Below, one piece after another: positions 35,095-44,370 of a stretch of DNA of 64,000 nt. The notes beneath the pieces were generated by a model. That model did no database searches. It was not told where the DNA came from and saw nothing but the letters and a program-made list of their open reading frames with translations. The first letter of the stretch is position 1; each line of letters starts with the position of its first letter. The position numbers were made by a program, and so were the translations under genes. Source of the DNA: Myxococcales bacterium (GTDB lineage: Bacteria; Myxococcota_A; Bradymonadia; UBA7976; UBA1532); NCBI GenBank assembly GCA_020633555.1, contig JACKDL010000005.1, positions 62,001 to 126,000 of the forward strand, given 5' to 3'.

Positions 35095-37041
35095 ATGTCG
35101 ATGTACGCCGTCCCCGACCGGGTCTGGGCGGGCAGCCAGAGCCCGATCATCACCCCCGACGACTTCCGCCGGGAGTGGTTCCGCGCCTTCTATGACCCCG
35201 ATGGCTTCTGGCTCGACGTCACCCGGCGCTTGATTCACTGGCAGAAGGCGCCCACCGAGGGTGCCTACGGCGACTTCCACAGCGTCAAACACAGCCCCAT
35301 CACCTGGTTCGCCGACGGGCGCCTGAACGTCACCGAGAGCTGCGTGGATCGGCACGCCGAGGCCCAGCCCGACAAGGTGGCGATCCTGTGGGAGGGCGAC
35401 GAGCCGGGCGACGTGCGGCGGCTCACCTACCGCGAGCTGCACCGCGAGGTGTGCAAGACGGCCAACGCCCTGGCGGCGCTGGGCCTGAAGAAGGGCGAGC
35501 GGGTCATCCTGTACATGGGCATGGTGCCCGAGGCGGCCATCGCCATGTTGGCCTGCGCCCGGCTGGGGGCCATCCACTCGGTGGTGTTCGGCGGCTTCAG
35601 CGCCGAGGCCCTGCGCGACCGGGTGCGCGACTGCGAAGCCGAGATGGTGATCACCCAGGACGAGGGCCTGCGCGGCGGGCGCGTCATCCCCTTGAAGCAG
35701 GTGTGCGACGAGGCACTGGAGGGCGAGCACGGCGTGCGCAAGGTGCTGGTGTACCAGCGCACGGGCAACCCGGTGGGCTGGAAGCCCGACCGCGATGTGT
35801 GGTGGCACGAGGCGGTGGGCGGGGCCAGCGACGAGCGGCCCGCCACGCCCGTGGAGGCCGAGCACCCGCTGTTCATCCTCTACACCTCGGGCAGCACCGG
35901 CCGGCCCAAGGGCGTCGTGCACACCTCGGGCGGCTACCTGACCTACGCCGCCTACACCCACCGGGTGGTGTTCGATCTGCGCGACGACGACGTGTACGCC
36001 TGCATGGCCGACGTGGGCTGGATCACCGGCCACAGCTACATCGTCTACGGGCCGCTGGCCAACGGGGCCACCACCTTCATGTTCGAGTCCACGCCGGTGT
36101 ACCCCGACGCCGGGCGCTACTGGGACATGGTGGCCCGCCACAAGATCACCGTGTTCTACACGGCGCCCACGGCCATCCGGGCGCTGGCGGCCCACGGCGA
36201 GGGCCCCGTGAAGGCCCACGACCGCCGCAGCCTGCGGGTGCTGGGCACGGTGGGCGAGCCCATCAACCCCGAGGCGTGGGAGTGGTACTACAACGTGGTG
36301 GGCGAGGGGCGCTGCAACATCGTCGACACCTGGTGGCAGACCGAGACGGGCGGCATCAGCATCAGCCCCATCGCGCCGGCCACGGCCACCAAGCCGGGGG
36401 CCGCCACCCTGCCCATGCCGGGCATCGTGCCGCAGATCGTCGATGAGCAGGGGCGGGTGCTGCGGGGCCCGGGCCAGGGCTATCTGTGCATCGCCTACCC
36501 CTGGCCCGGCCAGGCCCGCACCGTGTGGGGGGATCACGCGCGGTTCTTCACCACGTACTTCAGCACCTACGACGGCAAGTACTTCACCGGTGACGGCTGC
36601 CACCGCGACGAGGACGGCTACCACTGGATCACCGGCCGGGTGGACGACGTGCTGAACGTGAGCGGCCACCGGATGGGCACCGCCGAGTTCGAGGCGGCCC
36701 TGGTGTTCGCCGAGGCGGTGGCCGAGGCGGCCGTGGTGGGCTACCCGCACCCCGTGAAGGGCCAGGGGGTGTATGCCTATGTGGTGGCTCAGCCCGGCGA
36801 AGTGTTGGACACCGCCGCCCTGGACGCCCTGAACGCCATCGTGCGCCAGCGCATCGGCGCCCACGCTCGGGTGGACCGCTTCCAGGTGGTGCCGGGGCTG
36901 CCCAAGACCCGCTCGGGCAAGGTCATGCGGCGGATCCTGCGCAAGGTGGCCGAGGGCCGCGGCGACGAACTGGGGGACACCAGCACCCTGGCCGATCCCG
37001 AGGTGGTCGAGGCGATCCGGGCGGGATACAGCCCGGGCTGA
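35095..37041 (+). CDS. acs: Acetyl-CoA synthetase
   Basis: Activates acetate to acetyl-CoA through acetyl-AMP. The 648-residue length is standard. The adenylate-forming signature is LYTSGSTGRPKGVVHT. WWQTETGG and the C-terminal catalytic lysine region PKTRSGKVMRRILRK are present; this Lys is the one controlled by acetylation in other bacteria. GGAGG lies just before the ATG at 35095, with a second possible ATG six bases on. The gene is 54 nt downstream of the GGDEF gene on the same strand. Confidence 0.96.
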   Translation: MSMYAVPDRVWAGSQSPIITPDDFRREWFRAFYDPDGFWLDVTRRLIHWQKAPTEGAYGDFHSVKHSPITWFADGRLNVTESCVDRHAEAQPDKVAILWEGDEPGDVRRLTYRELHREVCKTANALAALGLKKGERVILYMGMVPEAAIAMLACARLGAIHSVVFGGFSAEALRDRVRDCEAEMVITQDEGLRGGRVIPLKQVCDEALEGEHGVRKVLVYQRTGNPVGWKPDRDVWWHEAVGGASDERPATPVEAEHPLFILYTSGSTGRPKGVVHTSGGYLTYAAYTHRVVFDLRDDDVYACMADVGWITGHSYIVYGPLANGATTFMFESTPVYPDAGRYWDMVARHKITVFYTAPTAIRALAAHGEGPVKAHDRRSLRVLGTVGEPINPEAWEWYYNVVGEGRCNIVDTWWQTETGGISISPIAPATATKPGAATLPMPGIVPQIVDEQGRVLRGPGQGYLCIAYPWPGQARTVWGDHARFFTTYFSTYDGKYFTGDGCHRDEDGYHWITGRVDDVLNVSGHRMGTAEFEAALVFAEAVAEAAVVGYPHPVKGQGVYAYVVAQPGEVLDTAALDALNAIVRQRIGAHARVDRFQVVPGLPKTRSGKVMRRILRKVAEGRGDELGDTSTLADPEVVEAIRAGYSPG

Positions 37042-37067
37042 GCGTGGGGGGGCGGCGCGCGGGGCCG

Positions 37068-38501
<1,434 letters not shown>

Positions 38502-38609
38502 GGGCCCTCCTCGTCGCATCCGGATGGCTTGTCGAGTTGCCGGCCTTTGCCACACCCGGCGCATGGATTTCAACGATTTCCCGCGGAGTTTTTGAGATAT
38601 ATCGCCCCG

Positions 38610-40406
38610 ATGGAGGGTGCACTGGCCACCGCTGAGGTGCTCGACCTGCTCAAGGGGCAGGGCCTGATCACCGAGATGACCGCCCGCGACGCGCGGGTGC
38701 GCGAGGCGGCGCAGCGCGCGCGGCTGCGCAAGGCCCGCGACCAGGCCCCCGGCCGGTTTGCGGATGCCATCGGGGCCATCGAGCTGCTGGCCAGCCTGGA
38801 GCTGCCCCGGGCCGACGGCGCCGGGCCCCTGGACGACGAGGTGATCACCGCCGCAGTGGCCGAGGCCGCTGGGCTGCCCTGGCGCCGGCTGGATCCCCTG
38901 GAGCTGGATATCCAGACGGTCACCGCCGCGCTGTCGAAGCCCTACGCGCAGCGCCACGACTGTCTGGTGCTGGGCGAGGTGGAGGGCGAGCTCGAGGTGG
39001 CGGTCATCGAGCCGCGGGCCCACGAGCTGCTCGAGGCCATCCGCCGCCTGACGGGCCGCCCGGTGCGGCCGGTGCTGGCCACCCGCACCGACATCCAGCG
39101 CATCATCCGCGAGTTCTATGGCTTCCGGCGCAGCATTCTGGCCGCCGAGCGCGAGTATGGGGGCGACCGCGGCGCCGCGGATCTGGAGCGGCTGTTCCAC
39201 ATCCAGTCCGACGCCGAGCTCGAGGCCACCGATCGACACATCGTGGCTGCCAGCGACTACCTGCTGCGCCACGGGGCCGATCAGGGGGCCAGCGACATCC
39301 ACGTGGAGCCCAAGCGCGACGGCGCCCGGGTGCGCTACCGCATCGACGGGGTGCTGCACACCGTGCACCGCCTGCCCCGCGCCGTGGTGCCGCCGCTCAC
39401 CAGCCGCCTGAAGATGATGGCGCGCATGGACATCGCCGAGCGGCGCAAGCCCCAGGACGGGCGCATCAAGCTGGTGCAGGGCGACCGCGAGATCGAGATG
39501 CGGGTCAGCACCATGCCCACCGTCTTCGGCGAGAAGGTGGTGATGCGGATCTTCGACCCGGACGTGCTGCTGGCGGATCTGGACCGGCTGGGCTTCACGC
39601 CCACCCAGCGGCAGGTGTGGGACGGCCTGATCCACCGGCCCTACGGCATCATCCTGCTGACGGGGCCCACGGGCTCGGGCAAGACCACCACGCTGTACTC
39701 CAGCCTGGACGCCCTGGCGGACGACGACGTGAACGTGGTGACCATCGAGGATCCCATCGAGATGGTCACCGACCGCTTCAACCAGGTGGCGGTGAACCCG
39801 AAGGTGGGGGTGACCTTCGCCTCGGCGCTGCGCACGGTGCTGCGGCAGGATCCCGACATCATCATGGTGGGCGAGATCCGCGACCTGGAGACGGCGCGCT
39901 ACGCGGTGCAGGCGGCGCTGACGGGGCACCTGGTGTTCTCGACCCTGCACACCAACGACGCGGTGGGGGCCTTCCACCGGCTCATCGACCTGGGGGTCGA
40001 GCCCTTCCTGGTGGCCAGCACGGTCATCGGGGTGGCTGCGCAGCGGCTGGTGCGCCGGGTGTGCCCGAGCTGCGCCACCGACGCCCTGTTGCCCGCCGAC
40101 GAGGCCCGGGCCATGGGGCTGCCGGTGCACGACGCCGACGGGGTGGCCGTGCGCGAGGGGGCGGGCTGCGTGGAGTGCCGCAAGACGGGCTACAAGGGCC
40201 GGGTGGGCGTGTTCGAGCTGCTGGCGGTGGACCGGGGCGTGCGGGCGGCCGTGCACGACGGCGCCGACGGCGATCGACTCCTGCAGGCGGCGCGCGCCGC
40301 CGGTATGATGCGGCTGCGCGAAGCGGCGCTCACCCAGATGCTCAGCGGCACGACGAGCGTGGCCGAGGTGGCGCGGGTGACCACGCTCATCGACGAGGGG
40401 GGCTGA
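38610..40406 (+). CDS. PilB/GspE-family assembly ATPase
   Basis: Hexameric ATPase that drives type IV pilus extension or type II secretion. The 598-residue protein has an N-terminal MshEN-like region (LDDEVITAAVAEAAGLPW), then Walker A GPTGSGKTTTLYS, Asp box, Walker B IIMVGEIRDLETA, the His box STLHTNDAVGAF, and a C-terminal zinc module CPSC plus CVEC. Intact motifs suggest activity. No ribosome-binding site is obvious before the ATG at 38610. TATATC at 38598-38603 would place a transcript start almost on the ATG, so a leaderless mRNA is possible but unproven. No pilin or inner-membrane platform gene is nearby. gpsA begins 1 nt after its stop. Confidence 0.9.
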   Translation: MEGALATAEVLDLLKGQGLITEMTARDARVREAAQRARLRKARDQAPGRFADAIGAIELLASLELPRADGAGPLDDEVITAAVAEAAGLPWRRLDPLELDIQTVTAALSKPYAQRHDCLVLGEVEGELEVAVIEPRAHELLEAIRRLTGRPVRPVLATRTDIQRIIREFYGFRRSILAAEREYGGDRGAADLERLFHIQSDAELEATDRHIVAASDYLLRHGADQGASDIHVEPKRDGARVRYRIDGVLHTVHRLPRAVVPPLTSRLKMMARMDIAERRKPQDGRIKLVQGDREIEMRVSTMPTVFGEKVVMRIFDPDVLLADLDRLGFTPTQRQVWDGLIHRPYGIILLTGPTGSGKTTTLYSSLDALADDDVNVVTIEDPIEMVTDRFNQVAVNPKVGVTFASALRTVLRQDPDIIMVGEIRDLETARYAVQAALTGHLVFSTLHTNDAVGAFHRLIDLGVEPFLVASTVIGVAAQRLVRRVCPSCATDALLPADEARAMGLPVHDADGVAVREGAGCVECRKTGYKGRVGVFELLAVDRGVRAAVHDGADGDRLLQAARAAGMMRLREAALTQMLSGTTSVAEVARVTTLIDEGG

Positions 40407-40407
40407 G

Positions 40408-41418
40408 ATGGCGAAGCGCGCGGGGGTGATCGGTGGGGGAAGCTGGGGCACGGCCCTGGCCAAGGTGCTGTGCGCCAACCACGACGAGGTGGTGATCTGG
40501 GCGCGGGATCCCGCGGTGGCCCAGGCCATCACGCACGAGCACCGCAACCCCAAGTACCAGCGGGAGATCGAGCTGCCGGCCAACCTGGTGGGCACGTCGG
40601 ACTTGAAGGCGGCGGTGCAGGACGTGGAGCTGGTGTGCGTGGTGGTGCCCAGCCACGCCATGCGCGCGGTGATGGGGCACGTGGCCTTCGACCTGGCCCC
40701 CGGCGTGCCCATCGTCAGCGCCTCGAAGGGCATCGAGAACGACAGCCTGGCCACCATGGAGGATGTGCTGACGGACGTGCTGCCGCGGCACCTGTGGGCG
40801 GATCTGGCCTTCTTGTCGGGGCCCAGCTTCGCCCGCGAGACCCTGCTGGAGATGGCCACGGCGGTCACGGTGGCCGCGCGCTTCCACGGGGTGGCCGAGC
40901 AGGTGCAGCGGGCCTTCAGCACCGACTGGTTCCGCTGCTACACCACCGAGGACGTCACCGGCGTGGAGCTGGGCGGGGCCTTGAAGAACGTAGTGGCCAT
41001 CGCGGCGGGTGTGGCCGACGGCATGGGCCTGGGCCACAACAGCCGGGCGGCGCTGATCACCCGCGGCATCGCCGAGATCTCGCGGCTGGCGGTGCAGCGC
41101 GGCGCCAACGCCCAGACCCTGGCGGGGCTGGCGGGCATGGGCGACCTGGTGCTGACGTGCACCGGCGGCCTGTCGCGCAACCGGCACGTGGGCGTGGAGC
41201 TGGGCAAGGGCAAGACCCTGGCCGAGATCCTCGACGGCATGAGCCAGGTGGCCGAGGGCGTGCGCACGGCCAAGAGCGCCTGGCACCTGGCCCAGCGCGA
41301 GGGCGTGGACATGCCCATCACCGACCAGGTGTACCGCATGATCTACGAGGACAAGCCCGCCCGCCGGGCCCTGGCGGATCTGATGAGCCGCCGCCTGAAG
41401 CACGAACGCACCGGCTGA
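40408..41418 (+). CDS. gpsA: NAD(P)H-dependent glycerol-3-phosphate dehydrogenase
   Basis: Makes sn-glycerol-3-phosphate from dihydroxyacetone phosphate for phospholipid synthesis. The Rossmann motif is GGGSWGTALAKVL at the N-terminus. The substrate region ASKGIEND and the catalytic Lys stretch GGALKNVVAIAAGVADG are present, as is GMGDLVLTCTG. The 336-residue length is normal. It starts one base after the ATPase stop, and its stop overlaps the next start (TGATG), so it sits in a coupled run through prmC. Confidence 0.96.
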   Translation: MAKRAGVIGGGSWGTALAKVLCANHDEVVIWARDPAVAQAITHEHRNPKYQREIELPANLVGTSDLKAAVQDVELVCVVVPSHAMRAVMGHVAFDLAPGVPIVSASKGIENDSLATMEDVLTDVLPRHLWADLAFLSGPSFARETLLEMATAVTVAARFHGVAEQVQRAFSTDWFRCYTTEDVTGVELGGALKNVVAIAAGVADGMGLGHNSRAALITRGIAEISRLAVQRGANAQTLAGLAGMGDLVLTCTGGLSRNRHVGVELGKGKTLAEILDGMSQVAEGVRTAKSAWHLAQREGVDMPITDQVYRMIYEDKPARRALADLMSRRLKHERTG

Positions 41419-42050
41419 TGGGGCGGATCCTCCCCGCGCTCGGCGCGCTGCTGGCGCTGATCCCCGCCGCGGGGGCGGCGCCGCCCGCGGTGCGCGCCGA
41501 CTCCATCAGCCCCCGGGCGGCGCGGATCTACGCCGACAGCGATCCATGGGCGGGGGTGAAGCGGCGGGTCGAGGCCCTGATGGGTGTGTACCTGGTCGAT
41601 CCCCCGCGCCGGCACGAGAGCGAGCGGGTGCACGTCACCGACGGCACCCGCGTGCGCATCGACCTGTGGGTGCCCGTGTCGCGGCTGACGGACGCCGAGC
41701 TGAAGACCCGGGCCGTCGAGTGGTTGGTGTTCGGTCGCACCCAGTACGCCAGCGGCGTGCGGGGGATCTTCAGCGAGATGGCGGGGATCCAGGACGTGGT
41801 GCTGGTGTTCCACGAGGTCATCCGCCCCGACAACACAGGGCGGCGCCGCAACCGCGACAAGGCCGAGCAGATCAAGCGCTACCTGGCCATCCAGCTCACC
41901 CGCAAGCAGTTCCTGCGCTTCGATCCCGCGCCCGTCGAGGGCTGCGTGGCCCGCGGCGACTGCTCGGCGCTGTTCCGCAGCGCCTTCACCAGCGTGCGCT
42001 TCGACCGGCGCCACACCGCCGCCCGCCGCCAGGCCGAGGATGGGGCATGA
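41418..42050 (+). CDS. Hypothetical exported protein between gpsA and prmC
   Basis: The 210-residue product has a short signal peptide (MGRILPALGALLALIPAAGA). The mature part is mixed alpha/beta with two cysteines near the end (VEGCVARGDCSALF) that may form a disulfide. I recognise no family. It overlaps gpsA at TGATG and prmC at ATGA, so its translation is tightly linked to both, although an exported protein has no obvious link to either enzyme. Confidence 0.8.
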   Translation: MGRILPALGALLALIPAAGAAPPAVRADSISPRAARIYADSDPWAGVKRRVEALMGVYLVDPPRRHESERVHVTDGTRVRIDLWVPVSRLTDAELKTRAVEWLVFGRTQYASGVRGIFSEMAGIQDVVLVFHEVIRPDNTGRRRNRDKAEQIKRYLAIQLTRKQFLRFDPAPVEGCVARGDCSALFRSAFTSVRFDRRHTAARRQAEDGA

Positions 42051-42910
42051 CCGACGAGACCTGGACCCTGCGCCGGGTGCTGACCTGGACCACCGGCTTC
42101 TTCGAGGGCAAGGGCCTGCCCCAGCCCCGCCTGGACGCCGAGCTGATCATCGGCGACGCCCTGGGCATGGCCCGGCTGGATCTGTACCTGCAGATCGACA
42201 AGCCGCTGCTGCCCGAGGAGCTGGCCGCCATCCGGGCGCGGGTGAAGCGCCGGGCGGCCCACGAGCCGGTGGCCTACATCGTGGGGTCGCGAGGCTTCTG
42301 GTCGCTGGATCTGCAGGTGGACGCCCGGGTGCTGGTGCCGCGGCCCGAGACCGAGCTGCTGGTGGAGCGCGCGCTGGCCCGGCTGGAGGGCGTGGACGCG
42401 CCGACGGTGGTGGACGTGGGCACGGGCAGCGGCTGCGTGGCGCTGGCCCTGGCTGAGGCCCGGCCCGACGCCACGGTGATCGCGGTGGATCTCTCGCCCG
42501 ACGCCCTGGCGGTGGCCGAGGCCAACCGGGCGGCGGTGGGGGTGAGCAACCTGGAGCTGCGCCACGGGGACGTGTTGGCCCCCGTGCCCGAGCGCGGCCT
42601 GGATCTGGTGGTGAGCAACCCGCCCTACATCCCCACGGGCGATCTGGCCGGCCTGATGCCCGACGTGCGGCGCTATGAGCCCCGGATGGCTTTGGATGGC
42701 GGCCCCGACGGGCTGGTGATCATCCGGCGGCTCATCGCCCAGGCTGCCGAGCGGCTGCGGCCGGGTGGGGGCCTGCTGATCGAGATCGGCTACGACCAGG
42801 GTGAGGCCCTGCGCGGCCTCCTCACCGGCGACCCTCACTGGACCGCCGTGGCGATTCACCCGGATCTCGCCGGCCAGGATCGCGTGGCCGAGGCCGAGGC
42901 TGCCGGTTGA
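42047..42910 (+). CDS. prmC: Release factor glutamine methyltransferase
   Basis: Methylates the Gln of the GGQ motif in RF1 and RF2, using S-adenosylmethionine. The 287-residue protein has the N-terminal helical domain, then VDVGTGSGCVALALAE (SAM binding) and the NPPY catalytic motif at residues 191-194 (VSNPPYIP). The ATG overlaps the previous stop (ATGA). This window also has the GGQ protein PrfH; whether PrmC acts on it is unknown. Confidence 0.95.
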   Translation: MTDETWTLRRVLTWTTGFFEGKGLPQPRLDAELIIGDALGMARLDLYLQIDKPLLPEELAAIRARVKRRAAHEPVAYIVGSRGFWSLDLQVDARVLVPRPETELLVERALARLEGVDAPTVVDVGTGSGCVALALAEARPDATVIAVDLSPDALAVAEANRAAVGVSNLELRHGDVLAPVPERGLDLVVSNPPYIPTGDLAGLMPDVRRYEPRMALDGGPDGLVIIRRLIAQAAERLRPGGGLLIEIGYDQGEALRGLLTGDPHWTAVAIHPDLAGQDRVAEAEAAG

Positions 42911-42966
42911 TCTGCGCGGTCCGCAAAGGATAGAAACCCGCTCATTCTGCTGGAGGGGTCTGGCCC

Positions 42967-43578
42967 ATGACCGATGCCACCAAGCCGCTCGACCGCATGG
43001 CGCGTGCCCATGAGGAGGAGTATTTCCGGACGCACAACCGGGATCTCATCGACGCGCTGAAGGCCAAGCTGGAGCGCCACGACCGGGCCGAGGGCCTGGC
43101 CGAGGCCACCCACATCCACGACGAGGCGTTGCTGGAGCGGGTGGCCGCGCAGGGCATCGACAAGGACTCGATGGCCGTGATCCACCTGGTGCCGCTGCTG
43201 CAGGTGGCCTGGGCCGACGGCGAGATCCAGCCGGACGAGAAGGACCTGATCCTCGAAGCTGCGACCCTGTACGGCATCGCCGAGGGCCCTGCCCGGGCCC
43301 GGCTGGACGCGATGCTGAAGGCCCCGCCGAGCGCCGAGTTCGTGGACGCGGCCATCGACTTCATCAAGGCCCTGCTGGCGGCGCTGCCCGAGGGTGAGGC
43401 CGAGCAGGCTTGCGAGAACATGACCACCCTGGCGCTGCACGTGGCCGAGGCCAACGGCGGGCTGTTCGGGCTGATCGGCAAGGTCGAGGCCAGCGAGAAG
43501 GCCGCCCTGCGGGCCATCGCCGACAAGCTGTCGGCGGACTACCCGCACGCGGCCGAGCACCTGCTCGAGCGGCTCTGA
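42967..43578 (+). CDS. TerB-like protein
   Basis: A soluble helical protein of 203 residues. The segment LVPLLQVAWADGEIQPDEKDLILEAA matches the start of TerB/DjlA-type domains, which carry a conserved acidic site (ADGEIQPDE) and have been linked to tellurite resistance and stress. The N-terminal ~60 residues are a charged helix (EEEYFRTHNRDLIDALKAKLE). The precise role is unknown. A GGAGG lies upstream, so the ATG at 42967 looks right. Confidence 0.8.
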   Translation: MTDATKPLDRMARAHEEEYFRTHNRDLIDALKAKLERHDRAEGLAEATHIHDEALLERVAAQGIDKDSMAVIHLVPLLQVAWADGEIQPDEKDLILEAATLYGIAEGPARARLDAMLKAPPSAEFVDAAIDFIKALLAALPEGEAEQACENMTTLALHVAEANGGLFGLIGKVEASEKAALRAIADKLSADYPHAAEHLLERL

Positions 43579-43579
43579 G

Positions 43580-43613
43580 ACGGGCCTGAAGGGGGCCTCC
43601 GGGCGCCCGTTTT
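43580..43613 (+). terminator. Possible terminator after the TerB-like gene
   Basis: ACGGGC (43580-43585) can pair with GCCCGT (43605-43610), followed by TTTT overlap at 43610-43613. The stem is short, so this is weak. A stronger 9-bp stem without T-tract (43628-43636 with 43645-43653) lies just downstream. Confidence 0.35.
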
Positions 43614-43686
43614 GGGGACCGGCAGGTGCGCCGCCGGCCCTGATCGGCGGCGCCCCAAGGGCCCGGATCCGGCTCACCCAAAAAGT

Positions 43687-43715
43687 TGCCTGCCCTGATC
43701 GGGTGGCCTATACCT
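43687..43715 (+). promoter_or_regulatory. Sigma-70-type promoter
   Basis: TTGCCT and TATACC are separated by exactly 17 nt. The predicted start near 43722 gives a leader of about 125 nt to the next gene at 43847. Confidence 0.6.
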
Positions 43716-43846
43716 TCGAACACGGGGCGCGTCCCGTTTCGACGCGCCGCCGGCACCAGACCCGGGCCCCACTGGTTGGGGGTTCGGCCCTTCAAGCATG
43801 GGTTTCTGGGGCCCAAGGTGCTGTCCGGCGAAGACGTGAGGTCGCG

Positions 43847-44152
43847 GTGAAGAAGACCGACGAGAGAGTCACGACGACCACCGTCACGACGGCGACCGAC
43901 GCACCGTCGTCGGCGGGGGTCGCGGCGGTGCTGACCGTCGAGGAGGAGCGGGTCTTGCGCATGCGCAGTGGGGCCACCGTGCCCGAGACCGAGACCCTCG
44001 GCAGCAAGCTCGACGGCGTGCAGGCCGACGTGGTGGACGAGGTGGCCGCCCGGCTGCGCCTCATCGAGGCCGAGCTGCTGAGCCGCCAGCCCACCGCCGA
44101 CACCGAGCGCACCCGACGCATCGTCGAGATGCTCAAGCGCAAGGCGGACTGA
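43847..44152 (+). CDS. Small hypothetical protein, 101 residues
   Basis: From the GTG at 43847 the product has a Thr/Val-rich basic start (KKTDERVTTTTVTTATD), then a helical part LTVEEERVLRMRSG and DVVDEVAARLRLIEAELL. It looks like a small cytoplasmic regulator or structural protein, but I do not recognise the family. An upstream in-frame ATG at 43703 would overlap the promoter, so it is not used. A sigma-70-type promoter and the gene's isolation suggest its own transcript. Confidence 0.7.
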   Translation: MKKTDERVTTTTVTTATDAPSSAGVAAVLTVEEERVLRMRSGATVPETETLGSKLDGVQADVVDEVAARLRLIEAELLSRQPTADTERTRRIVEMLKRKAD

Positions 44153-44283
44153 ACCGCCCCGGCGCGCCCCTCGGGCGGCGCCCCGAGCCGCCAGCCGCCC
44201 CCTCGGGTGGGCTGGCCACTCCCCCTGCCACGCTGGACACCATGCCCCACTGCCGGTGAGGTGCGTGCGCCCCAGCGGATGCG

Positions 44284-44313
44284 TTGGCCTGGGCCCGCCG
44301 GGGCCGCTAGGCT
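44284..44313 (+). promoter_or_regulatory. Candidate promoter of the VWA/MopE-repeat gene
   Basis: TTGGCC and TAGGCT are spaced 18 nt apart, 58 nt upstream of the start codon. The hexamers are only moderate matches. Other intergenic regions here also show TAGnnT at the -10 position (53427 and 57108). Confidence 0.35.
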
Positions 44314-44370
44314 TGGTCCCGCGCTTGCAACCATCCAGCGCACCCCCGTTCATCGACCCCAGGGCCGCCC

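Noticed and set aside
38522..38540. Sigma-54 promoter before the PilB/GspE-like gene
   Set aside because: TGGC and TTGC are present, but the GG-to-GC distance is one base too long for a functional -24/-12 element.
43703..43846. Upstream ATG start for the 101-residue protein
   Set aside because: It overlaps the TATACC promoter element and would add an unconserved-looking Arg-rich leader.
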